Source of the DNA: Deltaproteobacteria bacterium
Lineage (GTDB): Bacteria; Desulfobacterota; Desulfomonilia; UBA1062
Length of the DNA: 64,000 bases
NCBI GenBank assembly: GCA_029552245.1
Contig: JAKPDW010000038.1
Location: forward strand, 1-64,000
Direction: 5' to 3'
The notes under the pieces were generated by a model. It was not told where the DNA came from and made no database searches. It saw nothing but the letters and a program-made list of their open reading frames with translations. Both the position numbers and the translations under genes were made by a program. Positions 45,784 to 55,286 of this stretch are shown here, in pieces (position 1 is the stretch's first letter; the number at the start of each line of letters is the position of its first letter).

Positions 45784-47013
45784 TCAGTATACGACCCTGA
45801 AGGGCGCGATCTCCCTGTCGATGCCCTTGAGGCGCATGGTGCCCATGGGCTCGAACGACACGTCGATCGGCGCGTGATCGGGGATGAGCCGCCTCGTGAC
45901 GTCGCTTACGATGATCTGCCCGGGATCGCTGATGGACTCGAGGCGCTGAGCCAGATTCACCGTCTCCCCTATGACCGTGTAGTTCATGTGCTCGAGGGTG
46001 CCTATGTTTCCCGCAACCACGACCCCGGAGGATATGCCGATGCCGACCTCGATGGAGAAATACCCCTCCCGCTCGAATCGGTCACGGAGCCCCGCCATGG
46101 CGCGCTGGATGTCTGTCGCGCACCTGACCGCCCTCACGGGGTCGAGGTCGTCGGCATCCGGGATGCCGAAGACCGCCATGAGACCGTCACCCAGGAACTT
46201 ATCGAGCATCCCTCCATGCGAGAAGATGATGGGGACCACGGTCTCGAAGAAGAGGTTGAGCACCACCACCACCTTTTCCACGGGGTTCTTCTCCACCAGC
46301 GACGTGAACCCGACGATGTCCGCGAACAGCACCGTCACCGCTTTCTTCTCCCCCCCGAGGCGGGTCATGCGGCTGTCCGTCAGGAGGTGCTCGGCGAGAC
46401 CCTTCGAGAAATACCTGCTCAGGTTCATCCTCTTCTTCTCGAGATCGAGGAGATCCTGGTAGGTGCGTACGAGCGACGCCGTGATCGACAGCTGGTCCGC
46501 GATGAGCTCGAAAAACCTGAGGTCGTTGGGCCCGAAGGCGCCGGGGGCGTTGTCCCTGAAATTGATCACGCCTATGCACTCGCCCTCGGAAATGATGGGC
46601 ACGCATGCGAGCGACCCTTCCTGCCGTGTGCCCTTGTCACAGAAGTTCGGATCCTTCGTCACGTCGGGGATGTAGATCGTCTTGGCCGTCTGGGCCACCT
46701 TGCCGGCGATCCCTTCGCCCTTCTTGAGGAGCACGGGCGGCCTGTTCGGGAGGCCCTTCATGAACGAGGCGCACACGACGTAGAGGTTCCCGCTCTCCTC
46801 GTCGATGAGCATGACGGATATGCTGTGTATCCCTGTCGCCCTCTTGATGATGTCGAGTTGCCTCATGAAGATCTGGTTCCAGTTGGCCAGGCTGGAGCCC
46901 TTGAGCGCCTCTCCGAGCTCCTTGAGCAGCGAGAGCTCGGCGATCTTCTGCTCGTACCCCTCCTCGAGGGACACGATGCGTTCCTTGAGGATCGAGAGGA
47001 GGTCTCTCTCCAT
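45784..47013 (-). CDS. GAF-domain class III adenylate/guanylate cyclase
   Basis: A 409-residue protein. An N-terminal coiled coil (about 5-40) is followed by a GAF domain (about 50-190; ISVMLIDEESGNLYV, SLACVPIISEGECIGVINF) and a class III cyclase domain (about 220-409; VLFADIVGFTSL, FLGDGLMAVFGIP, NYTVIGETVNLAQRLE). Metal aspartates are in FADIVGF and GDGLMAVFG. It should make cAMP or cGMP in response to a GAF ligand. It starts five bases after the HDOD gene, so the two form an operon. Confidence 0.88.
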   Translation of the reverse strand: MERDLLSILKERIVSLEEGYEQKIAELSLLKELGEALKGSSLANWNQIFMRQLDIIKRATGIHSISVMLIDEESGNLYVVCASFMKGLPNRPPVLLKKGEGIAGKVAQTAKTIYIPDVTKDPNFCDKGTRQEGSLACVPIISEGECIGVINFRDNAPGAFGPNDLRFFELIADQLSITASLVRTYQDLLDLEKKRMNLSRYFSKGLAEHLLTDSRMTRLGGEKKAVTVLFADIVGFTSLVEKNPVEKVVVVLNLFFETVVPIIFSHGGMLDKFLGDGLMAVFGIPDADDLDPVRAVRCATDIQRAMAGLRDRFEREGYFSIEVGIGISSGVVVAGNIGTLEHMNYTVIGETVNLAQRLESISDPGQIIVSDVTRRLIPDHAPIDVSFEPMGTMRLKGIDREIAPFRVVY

Positions 47014-47018
47014 CTGTC

Positions 47019-48470
47019 TTACCCGTCGATATCGAGCAGGGTCTTTACCCGCTTCAGGGTGTAGTCGTACCTCTTGGAAACGACCTCGTCGCCGATTCGT
47101 GAGCCGTCCGCGCCTTCCAAGAGGCGCGCAACGGCGCTGTTGACCTCGTCGCGAGGGATCGCCCCCCGGTGGGCCACCGCATCCGCCAGATGAACGGAGG
47201 CGCTGAGCATCATGTCCTTCGCCCTGCCCGGCTGGTGGTGGGTCAACAGGGTGTCCACGATCTCCTCAGGCAGGTTCCACCGTTCTGCAACGTATGCGCC
47301 CATCTCCGCATGGGAGATCCCCATCGACATCTCCTCGGCCGCAAGCCGGTGGACGGTGGACATCTCGGCAAAGCCCGGCACCCTGTATCCCTTCTGGAGG
47401 AAGACGATCTTTCCGAAATCGTGAAGGAGCCCTATCGTGTAGAGCTCTCTCGACGCCTTGGACCCCAGGACGCCGCCGAACCACTGAGAAAGGTGGGCGA
47501 CCATCAGCGAGTGTTCCCAGAGCTCGGCCCCGTGGCTGGGAGACACCCTGTCCATGATCTGGTGGACCGCGATGGAAAACGCGAGATTCACCACCTCGTC
47601 GTTTCCCAGGATCACCACCGCGTGTTCCACCGACACGATCTGCCTGCGGAACCCGTAGAAGGCGGAATTCACGACCTTCAGAACGCGCGACGTGAGCACG
47701 GGATCCTTCTCTATGATCCTCGCCATCCTTGGGGCCGCTGTCATGGGGTCGGATGCGGCCTCGATGACCTCATGGGATATGGAGGGCAGCGTGAACAGGT
47801 GCTCTATGCTCCTGAACTTCCTGAGGGTTGCCCGCGCCTGCTCCACCTTCGTCTCGAAGCGGGACTTGAAGTCCCACTGCTCAATGAGGGAAGCCCCTGC
47901 GGGACCTCCTTCCTGCCCCGTGTCCTCGCTCTCCGACTGGGCCTCCATGAACGACACGACCCCTATCGGGAGGACATCCTCGACCCAGCGCCTGTCAGCC
48001 GGGGCCATGAAAGAGAGCATCCTCCCCATGTCCTGGGGATGGTCTGCAACGAACGCGTCGAACTGGTAGAAGGACCCCTTCAGGAAGCGGTCCTCCCTGT
48101 CCGCGTCCTGGACATTGGTCTGCTTGATGCTCTCCCACACGTCCTTGACCCACGGGGCGCTGAGCGTGTTCATGTTGAGCCGCTTGGCGGCCTCGAAGAA
48201 GAGCGTCTGTATATCCCCGGCGTCAGCCGGGTACACCGCTATACCCTTGGGGATCGACAGGAAGCGGGTTGATGCTTCATCGGCCCCCATGCCGAACAAG
48301 CCGACCACCAGATAATCGCCGCACTTGAGCGCCGTGTCGGTTTCCCGTTTGGCCTTCATGGCCAACTCCGCGTGGCTCGCGGGTACCACGACCACGGCCA
48401 GGCTCCCGCCCAGCATGGATACCTTCTTGAGCTCGACGTCCAAAGGCGCAAGGATATCCTTCAAATCCAT
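47019..48470 (-). CDS. HDOD-domain signalling protein
   Basis: A protein of about 483 residues. The N-terminal half (about 1-230) is unlike anything I recognise. The C-terminal HDOD domain (about 240-440) shows SRVLKVVNSAFYGFRRQI, LGNDEVVNLAF and TIGLLHDFGKIVF. The domain keeps the HD pair in LLHDFG but HDOD proteins are usually not phosphohydrolases; they act as regulatory scaffolds. The start at 48470 has AGAGAA upstream; 48488 is an alternative. It is co-transcribed with the cyclase. Confidence 0.82.
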   Translation of the reverse strand: MDLKDILAPLDVELKKVSMLGGSLAVVVVPASHAELAMKAKRETDTALKCGDYLVVGLFGMGADEASTRFLSIPKGIAVYPADAGDIQTLFFEAAKRLNMNTLSAPWVKDVWESIKQTNVQDADREDRFLKGSFYQFDAFVADHPQDMGRMLSFMAPADRRWVEDVLPIGVVSFMEAQSESEDTGQEGGPAGASLIEQWDFKSRFETKVEQARATLRKFRSIEHLFTLPSISHEVIEAASDPMTAAPRMARIIEKDPVLTSRVLKVVNSAFYGFRRQIVSVEHAVVILGNDEVVNLAFSIAVHQIMDRVSPSHGAELWEHSLMVAHLSQWFGGVLGSKASRELYTIGLLHDFGKIVFLQKGYRVPGFAEMSTVHRLAAEEMSMGISHAEMGAYVAERWNLPEEIVDTLLTHHQPGRAKDMMLSASVHLADAVAHRGAIPRDEVNSAVARLLEGADGSRIGDEVVSKRYDYTLKRVKTLLDIDG

Positions 48471-48502
48471 GGGTATTCTCTTCGACATCGCAGCATCAAA
48501 TC

Positions 48503-48532
48503 TTGACTTGGCCGGCGGGCTCCCTTTAGGAT
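48503..48532 (+). promoter_or_regulatory. Candidate moeA promoter
   Basis: TTGACT (48503-48508), an 18-base spacer and TAGGAT (48527-48532), 77 bases before the moeA start. Confidence 0.5.
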
Positions 48533-48609
48533 ACCTTCTCGGTCAAGAGACGCCGGGAGAACCGACGCCAAGACGGCGCCTGGACGCCGGAAACGAAAGG
48601 GAGAAACGG

Positions 48610-49848
48610 ATGATCCCCGTTGATCAGGCCCGGGAAAGCATCCTCGATCACGTCAACGTCTTGCCGGCGGAACGGGTGTGGTTCATGAACGCGCTCGGCA
48701 GGTTCCTCGCGGAGGATATCGTGTCCACTCGGGATATCCCGGCCTTCGACAACTCGGCCATGGACGGGTACGCCGTCCGTTGCGAAGACGTGCCGGGGGC
48801 GAACACGGCCCTTCGCATCACAGGGGTCCTGCCCGCCGGCACCCGGGCCATCCCGAGGCTCGAGGCCGGGCATGCCGTGAAGATCATGACCGGGGCGCCC
48901 GTGCCTCCAGGCGCGGACGCAGTGGTCAGGAAGGAAGACGCATCCGAACAGGATGGGGTGGTGACCATCGCAAAGGCGCCGGCGAAATACGAGAATATCA
49001 GGTTCGCAGGCGAAGACATCCGCAAGGGGAGCCTCGCCCTTACGGCCGGGGATCACGTCGGCCCCGCCCACGTCGGGGTGCTTGCGTCCCTTGGCAGGCT
49101 CCACGTGATGGTCGGCCAGAGGCCCAGGGTGGCCGTGGTCGCCACCGGTGACGAGATCGTCGAGCCCGGCGATGAGGGAGCAGGCGCCTTTGCCGTAACC
49201 TCGTCGAACTCGTACACGCTCGCGTCCCTCATCTCGTCTTGCGGCGGCGTCCCGGTTTACCTGGGGATCGCCCGGGACAGCGAGGCATCCCTGGAAGACG
49301 CCCTCGACAGGGCGAGGCTGTGCGATCTCATCGTCACGACCGGCGGCGTTTCCATGGGCGAGTTCGACCTGGTGAGGAAGATCATGAACGCACACCCCAA
49401 CCGTCTCCACTTCTGGGGCGTGGAGATCAAGCCCGGGAAACCGCTCGCCTTCGGTGAGATCAACGGCATCCCCACGATCGGCCTCCCGGGCAACCCGGCC
49501 TCCACCATGACCGCCTTCTACCAGTTCGTGAGGCCCGCCCTGCTCAAGATGCAGGGCGCACGGGACATCCTCCTCCCGAGGGTGCAGGCGCGCCTGGCGC
49601 AGAGGGTCTCGAGCAAGGGAGACCGTCCCCACTACATCCGCTGTCTCCTGGAGTGCAGGGACGAGGGTCTCGTGGTGACACCCACGGGCCCCCAGGGGTC
49701 GGGGATCCTCTCCTCGTTGGCCAGGGGCAACTGCTTCGTGGTGGTACCCAAGGGAACGAGGGTCTTGGAACGCGGAGACCTCGTGGACTGCGAGCTGTAC
49801 GACGGGATCCGGTCGGGCTCGAAGCACGAGGCCCACGCGCAACCCTGA
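48610..49848 (+). CDS. moeA: Molybdopterin molybdenumtransferase
   Basis: A 412-residue MoeA that inserts molybdate into molybdopterin-AMP. Landmarks are PAFDNSAMDGYAVR, GHAVKIMTGAPVPPGADAVV, the MoaB-like domain VVATGDEIVEPGDE and VTTGGVSMGEFDLV, and IKPGKPLAFGEI with GLPGNPAS. GGGAGA precedes the start. It is about 17 kb from moaA; the other cofactor genes are outside the window. Confidence 0.95.
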   Translation: MIPVDQARESILDHVNVLPAERVWFMNALGRFLAEDIVSTRDIPAFDNSAMDGYAVRCEDVPGANTALRITGVLPAGTRAIPRLEAGHAVKIMTGAPVPPGADAVVRKEDASEQDGVVTIAKAPAKYENIRFAGEDIRKGSLALTAGDHVGPAHVGVLASLGRLHVMVGQRPRVAVVATGDEIVEPGDEGAGAFAVTSSNSYTLASLISSCGGVPVYLGIARDSEASLEDALDRARLCDLIVTTGGVSMGEFDLVRKIMNAHPNRLHFWGVEIKPGKPLAFGEINGIPTIGLPGNPASTMTAFYQFVRPALLKMQGARDILLPRVQARLAQRVSSKGDRPHYIRCLLECRDEGLVVTPTGPQGSGILSSLARGNCFVVVPKGTRVLERGDLVDCELYDGIRSGSKHEAHAQP

Positions 49849-49984
49849 GTTGTTGCAACTTCGGCCTGTGCCCGCAACTCCCCGCGACACGGCCGAGTCA
49901 TCCGGTCTTCCCCCAAGGAGCGGATCTCTGCGCGGCGACGCTCGGGGGCGACGCGGGGGGCGGGGACGACGGGGCGATTGATGG

Positions 49985-50012
49985 TTGACATCCCCGGGAA
50001 AATGAGTATAAA
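49985..50012 (+). promoter_or_regulatory. Strong sigma70-type promoter of the dksA-like gene
   Basis: Perfect TTGACA (49985-49990), a 16-base spacer and TATAAA (50007-50012), 31 bases before the start codon. It is the best consensus promoter in the window and probably also drives purL and purQ. Confidence 0.75.
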
Positions 50013-50043
50013 AGCGATCTTTCAATTTCCTCTGGAGGACGGG

Positions 50044-50430
50044 ATGTTACGAAAGAACGAGCTCCTCGAGATCAGGGAAATCCTGGTGCAGATGAAGAAG
50101 GAGATCCTCGAGACGCTGTCAGAGCGGATAAAATCCAGCGATATAGCCTCCCAGCGAGAGATCGGGGACATCTTCGACGAGGCGGACCTTGAACAGACAC
50201 GTGAATTCAACCTGCTGCTCGGGACCCGCGAGAAACAAAAGCTCGAACAGATCGAGAGCGCCCTCGCCAGGATGGACAAAGGCGAATACGGCTTCTGCGA
50301 AGACTGCGGGGAGAACATCCCGATAGGCAGGCTCAAGGCCATGCCGTTCGCGACGCTCTGCGTGAAGTGCAAGTCGGAACGCGAAAGCATGGAGGGCCCC
50401 GCCCAGCTGTACGTCGAGGAAAAAGGGTAA
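50044..50430 (+). CDS. DksA/TraR-family zinc-finger regulator
   Basis: A 128-residue RNA-polymerase-binding protein. A coiled coil with acidic tip (GDIFDEADLE, residues 41-50) is followed by a four-cysteine zinc finger, Cys85, Cys88, Cys106 and Cys109 (CEDCGENI, LCVKCKSE). DksA enters the secondary channel of RNA polymerase and mediates the ppGpp response. GGAGG precedes the ATG. PurL follows after five bases, so nucleotide synthesis is co-expressed with a stringent-response factor. Confidence 0.9.
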   Translation: MLRKNELLEIREILVQMKKEILETLSERIKSSDIASQREIGDIFDEADLEQTREFNLLLGTREKQKLEQIESALARMDKGEYGFCEDCGENIPIGRLKAMPFATLCVKCKSERESMEGPAQLYVEEKG

Positions 50431-50435
50431 GCCCC

Positions 50436-53384
50436 ATGGCCGTACGGGTCGAGGTCGGGCTCAAGGAGCACCTCTTCGACGCCCGGGGGTCCAGGGTTCA
50501 CAAGCACATCGCCCATACCTTTCCCCGCCTGAAAGCCCTCGGGAAGGTCTACTGCTTCGACGTGTACCACGTGGAGCACGACATAGCCCCCGACATCCTC
50601 AGGGAGGCCTTCTGCGACCCGGTCATACAGGACATGGCCACGGACGGCGTGCTGAGAAACATCCCGGGGTGGTACATCGAGGTGGGCTTCAAGCCCGGCG
50701 TAACCGACAACGTCGGCGCGAGCGCACAGTACGCCCTTGAACTCATAACCGCCAGGAAGACCAGGGTGTTCTCAGCGAGAGGCTACCTCGTCACGGGCGA
50801 ACTGGAGAGGGACGAGGTCGAGGCGCTGGCCGGGGAGTGTCTTGCCAACACCTTGATCCACACGGTCCGCATCTTCAGGACCCCGCCGCCCGGCAAGGTC
50901 GAGGCCTCGATCGCGATGGACCCACCACGGAGCCTCCCGCGGGTGGAGGAGATCTCCCTGGAGATCCCCGACGAGGACCTCCTCCGTCTTTCCCAGGCCA
51001 GGACGCTCGCCTTGAACCTCGACGAGATGCGCGCCATAGCGGCCCACCTGAGGGATCCCGAAACGTTGGCGGCGCGGAGACAGGTGGGGCTGTCGGACAA
51101 GGTCACGGACGTGGAGTTGGAGTGCCTCGCCCAGACGTGGTCCGAGCACTGCAAGCACAAGATCTTCAACGCCACGATCGAGTACGAGGAAAACGGCGAA
51201 CGGTCGGTCATCTCGTCGCTCTTCAACACGTACATCAAGGGGGCGACCGAGCGCATCCGCGAGCTCATGGGGGATCGGGACATCTGCGTGAGCGTGTTCT
51301 CGGACAATGCGGGGATCATCCGGTTCAACGACACCCACAACCTCGTGTTCAAGGTCGAGACGCACAACTCGCCCTCTGCCCTTGACCCTTACGGCGGCGC
51401 GCTCACGGGGATCGTGGGCGTCAACCGGGACCCGTTCGGGACAGGCCTCGGAGCGAAGCTCATCTTCAACACCGACGTCTTCTGCTTCGCGAGCCCGTTT
51501 TTCAACGGGCAGCTCCCGCCCAAGATCCTGCACCCGATGCGTGTCTTCGAAGGGGTGCGGGAAGGGGTGGAGCATGGGGGCAACAAGTCCGGGATCCCCA
51601 CGGTGAACGGCTGCATCGTGTTCGACGAGCGGTACCTCGGGAAACCTCTCGTGTATTGCGGGACCGCCGGCATCATGCCCAGGGAGATCGCCGGCAGGCC
51701 CTCCCATGTCAAGGAGGTGGCCCCTTCCGACCTCATCGTGATGTCGGGCGGCAGGATCGGGAAGGACGGCATCCACGGAGCGACCTTCTCCTCCGAGGAG
51801 CTTCACGAGGAGTCACCCACCTCGGCGGTCCAGATCGGCGACCCCATCACGCAGAAAAAGCTCACGGATTTCCTCCTCGTGGCGAGAGACAGGGGGTGGT
51901 ACCGAGCCATTACGGACAACGGCGCGGGCGGCCTCTCCTCGTCAGTGGGTGAAATGGCCCGCTTGTGCGGCGGGTGCCGCATAGAGCTCGAGAAGGCGCC
52001 TCTCAAGTACCCGGGGCTCATGCCGTGGGAGATCCTCCTTTCCGAGGCGCAGGAGAGAATGACGCTCGCCGTCCCCAGAGAACACGTGGAGGCCTTCCTG
52101 GAACTCTCCAGGGAGATGGGCGTGGAGTCCACCGTCATCGGGACCTTCACCGATTCGGGGTACTTTCACTGCACCTACGAAGGCAGAACCGTGGCTTACC
52201 TCCCCCTGGAATTCCTGCACGAAGGGGTCCCTCCCATGCGGCTGAGGGCGAGGTGGTCGCAGCCGACCGGGGAAGTACCCGAGAGGATCCCCGAGCCCGA
52301 AGACCATGGGGAAACGCTCAAGAAGATGCTCGGAAGGCTCAACATCTGCTCGAAGGAGTATGTCGTCAGGCAGTACGACCACGAGGTGCAGGGGGGCTCG
52401 GTGGTGAAGCCCCTCGTCGGGGTCTCCTGCAACGGGCCGTCGGATGCGGCTGTCATCCGCCCGCTCCTCGAGTCGATGGAGGGGGTCGTCGTGTCGTGCG
52501 GTATCGTGCCAAGGTATTCGGACCTGGACACCTACCACATGGCGGCCTGCGCGCTGGACGAGGCGCTCAGAAACTACATCTGCGTGGGCGGGGACCCTGA
52601 ACACTGGGCCTTTCTCGACAACTTCTGCTGGTGCGACCCGGTGGCAAGCGACAAAAACCCGGACGGGGAGTACAAGCTCGCACAGCTCGTCAGGGCGAAC
52701 AAGGCCCTGTACGACTATGCCCTGGCCTACAGGTGCCCCATGATATCGGGCAAGGACAGCATGAAGAACGACTACATCGGCGCCGGCATAAAGATCTCGA
52801 TCCCGCCCACCATCCTCGTATCGGTCATCGGGAAGATACAGGACGCCAGGCGCGCCGTAACCATGGATGTCAAGCGTTCAGGCAGCGTCCTGTTCGTGCT
52901 GGGGGAAACGAGAAGGGAGCTCGGGGCGAGCGAATACCTGGCGATGCACGGGTTGATCGGCAAGAGGGTGCCGAGGGTGGACGCGAAAAGTGCGCTGAGG
53001 CGCTACAGGCTGCTCCACGAGGCCATCTCCGGCGGACTCGTCCTGGCGGCGCATGACTGCTCCGACGGGGGTCTCGGCGTCTGTCTCGCCGAGATGGCCT
53101 TTGCGGGCGGGTACGGCATGGAGGTGGACCTGTCCCTCCTCAAGGCTGAAAAGGGCATGAACGATACCGAGCTCCTCTACTCGGAGACCCCGTCGAGGAT
53201 CGTCGTGGAGGTCGATCCCTCGAAGGAACGGGCGTTCAGGGAGCTGTTCGGTCGGGACGCCGTCGCTCTCGGCGGCACCACGAACACCCAAAGGTTCGTC
53301 GTTCGATCCAGATATGGAAAGACCATCGCGGACGTCCCCCTCGATGAACTCCTGGCCGCATGGAAGGCCACGCTAGACTTCTGA
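50436..53384 (+). CDS. purL: Phosphoribosylformylglycinamidine synthase, PurS-PurL fusion
   Basis: A 982-residue synthase of purine step four. The first about 160 residues resemble PurS, apparently doubled (VEVGLKEHLFDARGSRVHKH, WYIEVGFKPGVTDNVG). The PurL part follows: LAQTWSEHCKHKIFN, FKVETHNSPSALDPYGG, GGNKSGIPTVNG, ITDNGAGGLSSSVGEMA and the second half HDCSDGGLGVCLAEM. It uses ATP and ammonia delivered by PurQ, encoded next with a one-base gap. The glutaminase domain of the large enterobacterial enzyme is absent. Confidence 0.93.
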   Translation: MAVRVEVGLKEHLFDARGSRVHKHIAHTFPRLKALGKVYCFDVYHVEHDIAPDILREAFCDPVIQDMATDGVLRNIPGWYIEVGFKPGVTDNVGASAQYALELITARKTRVFSARGYLVTGELERDEVEALAGECLANTLIHTVRIFRTPPPGKVEASIAMDPPRSLPRVEEISLEIPDEDLLRLSQARTLALNLDEMRAIAAHLRDPETLAARRQVGLSDKVTDVELECLAQTWSEHCKHKIFNATIEYEENGERSVISSLFNTYIKGATERIRELMGDRDICVSVFSDNAGIIRFNDTHNLVFKVETHNSPSALDPYGGALTGIVGVNRDPFGTGLGAKLIFNTDVFCFASPFFNGQLPPKILHPMRVFEGVREGVEHGGNKSGIPTVNGCIVFDERYLGKPLVYCGTAGIMPREIAGRPSHVKEVAPSDLIVMSGGRIGKDGIHGATFSSEELHEESPTSAVQIGDPITQKKLTDFLLVARDRGWYRAITDNGAGGLSSSVGEMARLCGGCRIELEKAPLKYPGLMPWEILLSEAQERMTLAVPREHVEAFLELSREMGVESTVIGTFTDSGYFHCTYEGRTVAYLPLEFLHEGVPPMRLRARWSQPTGEVPERIPEPEDHGETLKKMLGRLNICSKEYVVRQYDHEVQGGSVVKPLVGVSCNGPSDAAVIRPLLESMEGVVVSCGIVPRYSDLDTYHMAACALDEALRNYICVGGDPEHWAFLDNFCWCDPVASDKNPDGEYKLAQLVRANKALYDYALAYRCPMISGKDSMKNDYIGAGIKISIPPTILVSVIGKIQDARRAVTMDVKRSGSVLFVLGETRRELGASEYLAMHGLIGKRVPRVDAKSALRRYRLLHEAISGGLVLAAHDCSDGGLGVCLAEMAFAGGYGMEVDLSLLKAEKGMNDTELLYSETPSRIVVEVDPSKERAFRELFGRDAVALGGTTNTQRFVVRSRYGKTIADVPLDELLAAWKATLDF

Positions 53385-53385
53385 C

Positions 53386-54198
53386 ATGAAACGCATCAGG
53401 GCCATCGTCATTACCGGGTACGGCACCAACTGCGAGGTGGAGACCGCCCATGCCTGCAGGCTCGCAGGGTTCTCGGCGGACATCGTCCACATGAGCGAGA
53501 TCCTGTCTGGGTCGAAGAGCATAAAGGACTACCATTTCCTGAACCTGCCAGGGGGCTTCCTCGACGGCGACGATCTCGGGTCCGCCCAGGTGGAAGGCCT
53601 CAGGCTCAGGTACGCCAAGATCAAGACCTCGGGGAGATCCCTGTACGAGGAGATCGTGGAGTTCATTGACAGGGGCATGCTCATCCTCGGGGTCTGCAAC
53701 GGTTTTCAAGCCCTCGTGAAATCGGGGATCCTGCCCGGGACGCCCCGGGGGACACGAAAGGCCTCCCTCACCTTCAACGATTCGGCCAGGTTCGAGGACC
53801 GGTGGGTCAGGCTGAAGGTGAACGCTCAAAGCCCGTGTGTGTTCACGAGGGGGGTGGACAGCCTCGAACTGCCCGTACGTCACGGGGAAGGCAAGTTCGT
53901 GGTGGACAGCGAACAGACCCTGTCGGAACTCAGGGACAAGAACATGGTGGTGATGAGGTACGCCGACCGATCGCTGCGCCCGACCATGGAGTACCCCGCC
54001 AACCCGAACGGATCTGTGGACGCGGTTGCGGGCATTTGCGACCCGACGGGCAGGATCTTCGGTCTCATGCCGCACCCCGAGGCGCACATCCACCCCACGA
54101 ATCACCCTGCATGGACGCGCCGCACCGCCCAGCCGCACTCGGGCGACGGCCTGGTCCTTTTCGAGAACGCCATGACGTTCCTGAAGGGCGTCGTCTGA
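53386..54198 (+). CDS. purQ: Phosphoribosylformylglycinamidine synthase, glutaminase subunit
   Basis: A 270-residue class I glutamine amidotransferase that feeds ammonia to PurL. The nucleophile Cys is in LGVCNGFQALVKSG; the His and Glu of the triad are in LMPHPEAHIHP. It begins one base after the purL stop codon. Slightly longer than short PurQ forms, as in the group that accompanies PurS-PurL fusions. Confidence 0.93.
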   Translation: MKRIRAIVITGYGTNCEVETAHACRLAGFSADIVHMSEILSGSKSIKDYHFLNLPGGFLDGDDLGSAQVEGLRLRYAKIKTSGRSLYEEIVEFIDRGMLILGVCNGFQALVKSGILPGTPRGTRKASLTFNDSARFEDRWVRLKVNAQSPCVFTRGVDSLELPVRHGEGKFVVDSEQTLSELRDKNMVVMRYADRSLRPTMEYPANPNGSVDAVAGICDPTGRIFGLMPHPEAHIHPTNHPAWTRRTAQPHSGDGLVLFENAMTFLKGVV

Positions 54199-54264
54199 TC
54201 TCGACACGCAGGAAGCCGAACGTTCACGACGACAGAAACAGATATCCTCTCGAGATCCTGTTTG

Positions 54265-54273
54265 TGCTATGAT
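54265..54273 (+). promoter_or_regulatory. Extended -10 promoter element
   Basis: TGCTATGAT, an extended -10 (TGn plus TATGAT), about 57 bases before the lipoprotein gene. No convincing -35 box is present. Confidence 0.45.
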
Positions 54274-54329
54274 TCGTTCCATGTATTGGGGGAGCCGCCA
54301 CGCTCCCATCCCATACCAAGGAGGTTGCC

Positions 54330-55217
54330 ATGAAGGTCCCTGCAGGTAAGGCGATGGCCATCGTTGCCCTTGTCGCGCTCTGTTGCTTGTCTGCATGCAA
54401 GCACATGAAATTCGAGCCCCCCGCCCAGGCTGCGCTGGAGGACGTCTTCTCGAACCCGAACACCTCCAACGACGCCGATCTGCTGTGCAGGCTCATGCCG
54501 GCATATCTCGACGAGCTGGACGCGATGATGAAAAAGAACAAGTACGATCTCCAGGCTGTCTTCAAGGCCTCGGGCGCACACTTCGGGTACGCCTTCTCGT
54601 GCCTCGAGGATACGGACAAGAAGGCGGCGATGGAGACATACCTCAGGGGGAGGGACCTCGCCCTCGCCGAGCTCAGGCGTTACAGCTTCTTTGACCAGTC
54701 CTTCGACGACAGTCTCTCCCAGTTCAAGAAGGCCCTGGCGTACAACTTCGACAAGAGGAACATACAGCCCCTGTACTGGGCCGCCATGAACTGGTTCTTC
54801 CTCACGACGCTCGACCTGAACGCCCAGGGTTCCAAGGAGGCCCTCCAGAAGGCGGCAGCCATGCTGGAGTTCGTGGCGGGAATCGACGGCGGGTACGGGA
54901 ACGGCACCACCTACGCAGTGCTCGGTTCGATTCACGCCATCCTCGACGAAGGCGAGGGGGGCGACGTGGAACTGGCAAAGCAGGAGTTCGAGAACGCAGC
55001 CCTGTATTCCGGGAACAGCCTGCTCGCCATCAACGTGCTCAAGGCCCGCTGGCTGGCGACAAGGCTCAAGGACCGGGCCATGTTCGAGAGCCTCTTGAGA
55101 GAGGTCTTGTCCACGCCCACGGATCAATTCCCGGACAAGACCTTCGTGAACGTGGTGGCGAGGAGGAAGGCGCAGCTGCTCCTGGAGAACAGAAGGCTTT
55201 TTTTCCCGGAGGGATGA
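54330..55217 (+). CDS. TatT-like (TRAP-associated) lipoprotein
   Basis: A 295-residue exported lipoprotein. The signal peptide ends in the lipobox LSAC (modified Cys about residue 23). The mature protein is predicted all-helical with TPR-like repeats, and the segments YAFSCLEDTDKKAAMETYLRG, YWAAMNWFF and GGYGNGTTYAVLGSIHAIL resemble the TRAP-transporter-associated TatT family. TatT forms a trimer with pores and works with a TRAP binding protein. No TRAP genes are near. AGGAGG precedes the start. Confidence 0.8.
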   Translation: MKVPAGKAMAIVALVALCCLSACKHMKFEPPAQAALEDVFSNPNTSNDADLLCRLMPAYLDELDAMMKKNKYDLQAVFKASGAHFGYAFSCLEDTDKKAAMETYLRGRDLALAELRRYSFFDQSFDDSLSQFKKALAYNFDKRNIQPLYWAAMNWFFLTTLDLNAQGSKEALQKAAAMLEFVAGIDGGYGNGTTYAVLGSIHAILDEGEGGDVELAKQEFENAALYSGNSLLAINVLKARWLATRLKDRAMFESLLREVLSTPTDQFPDKTFVNVVARRKAQLLLENRRLFFPEG

Positions 55218-55254
55218 CCATCAGGGTCGTCTCCGTGCCGTGAGAACCCGATCG

Positions 55255-55281
55255 CGTCCGGCGCCGTCAAGGCGCCGGACG
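55255..55281. terminator. Strong hairpin between convergent genes
   Basis: CGTCCGGCGCC and GGCGCCGGACG form a perfect 11-bp stem with loop GTCAA. It lies between the lipoprotein and gyrA stop codons, so it can serve both strands. No T-tract follows. Confidence 0.6.
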
Positions 55282-55286
55282 GCATG

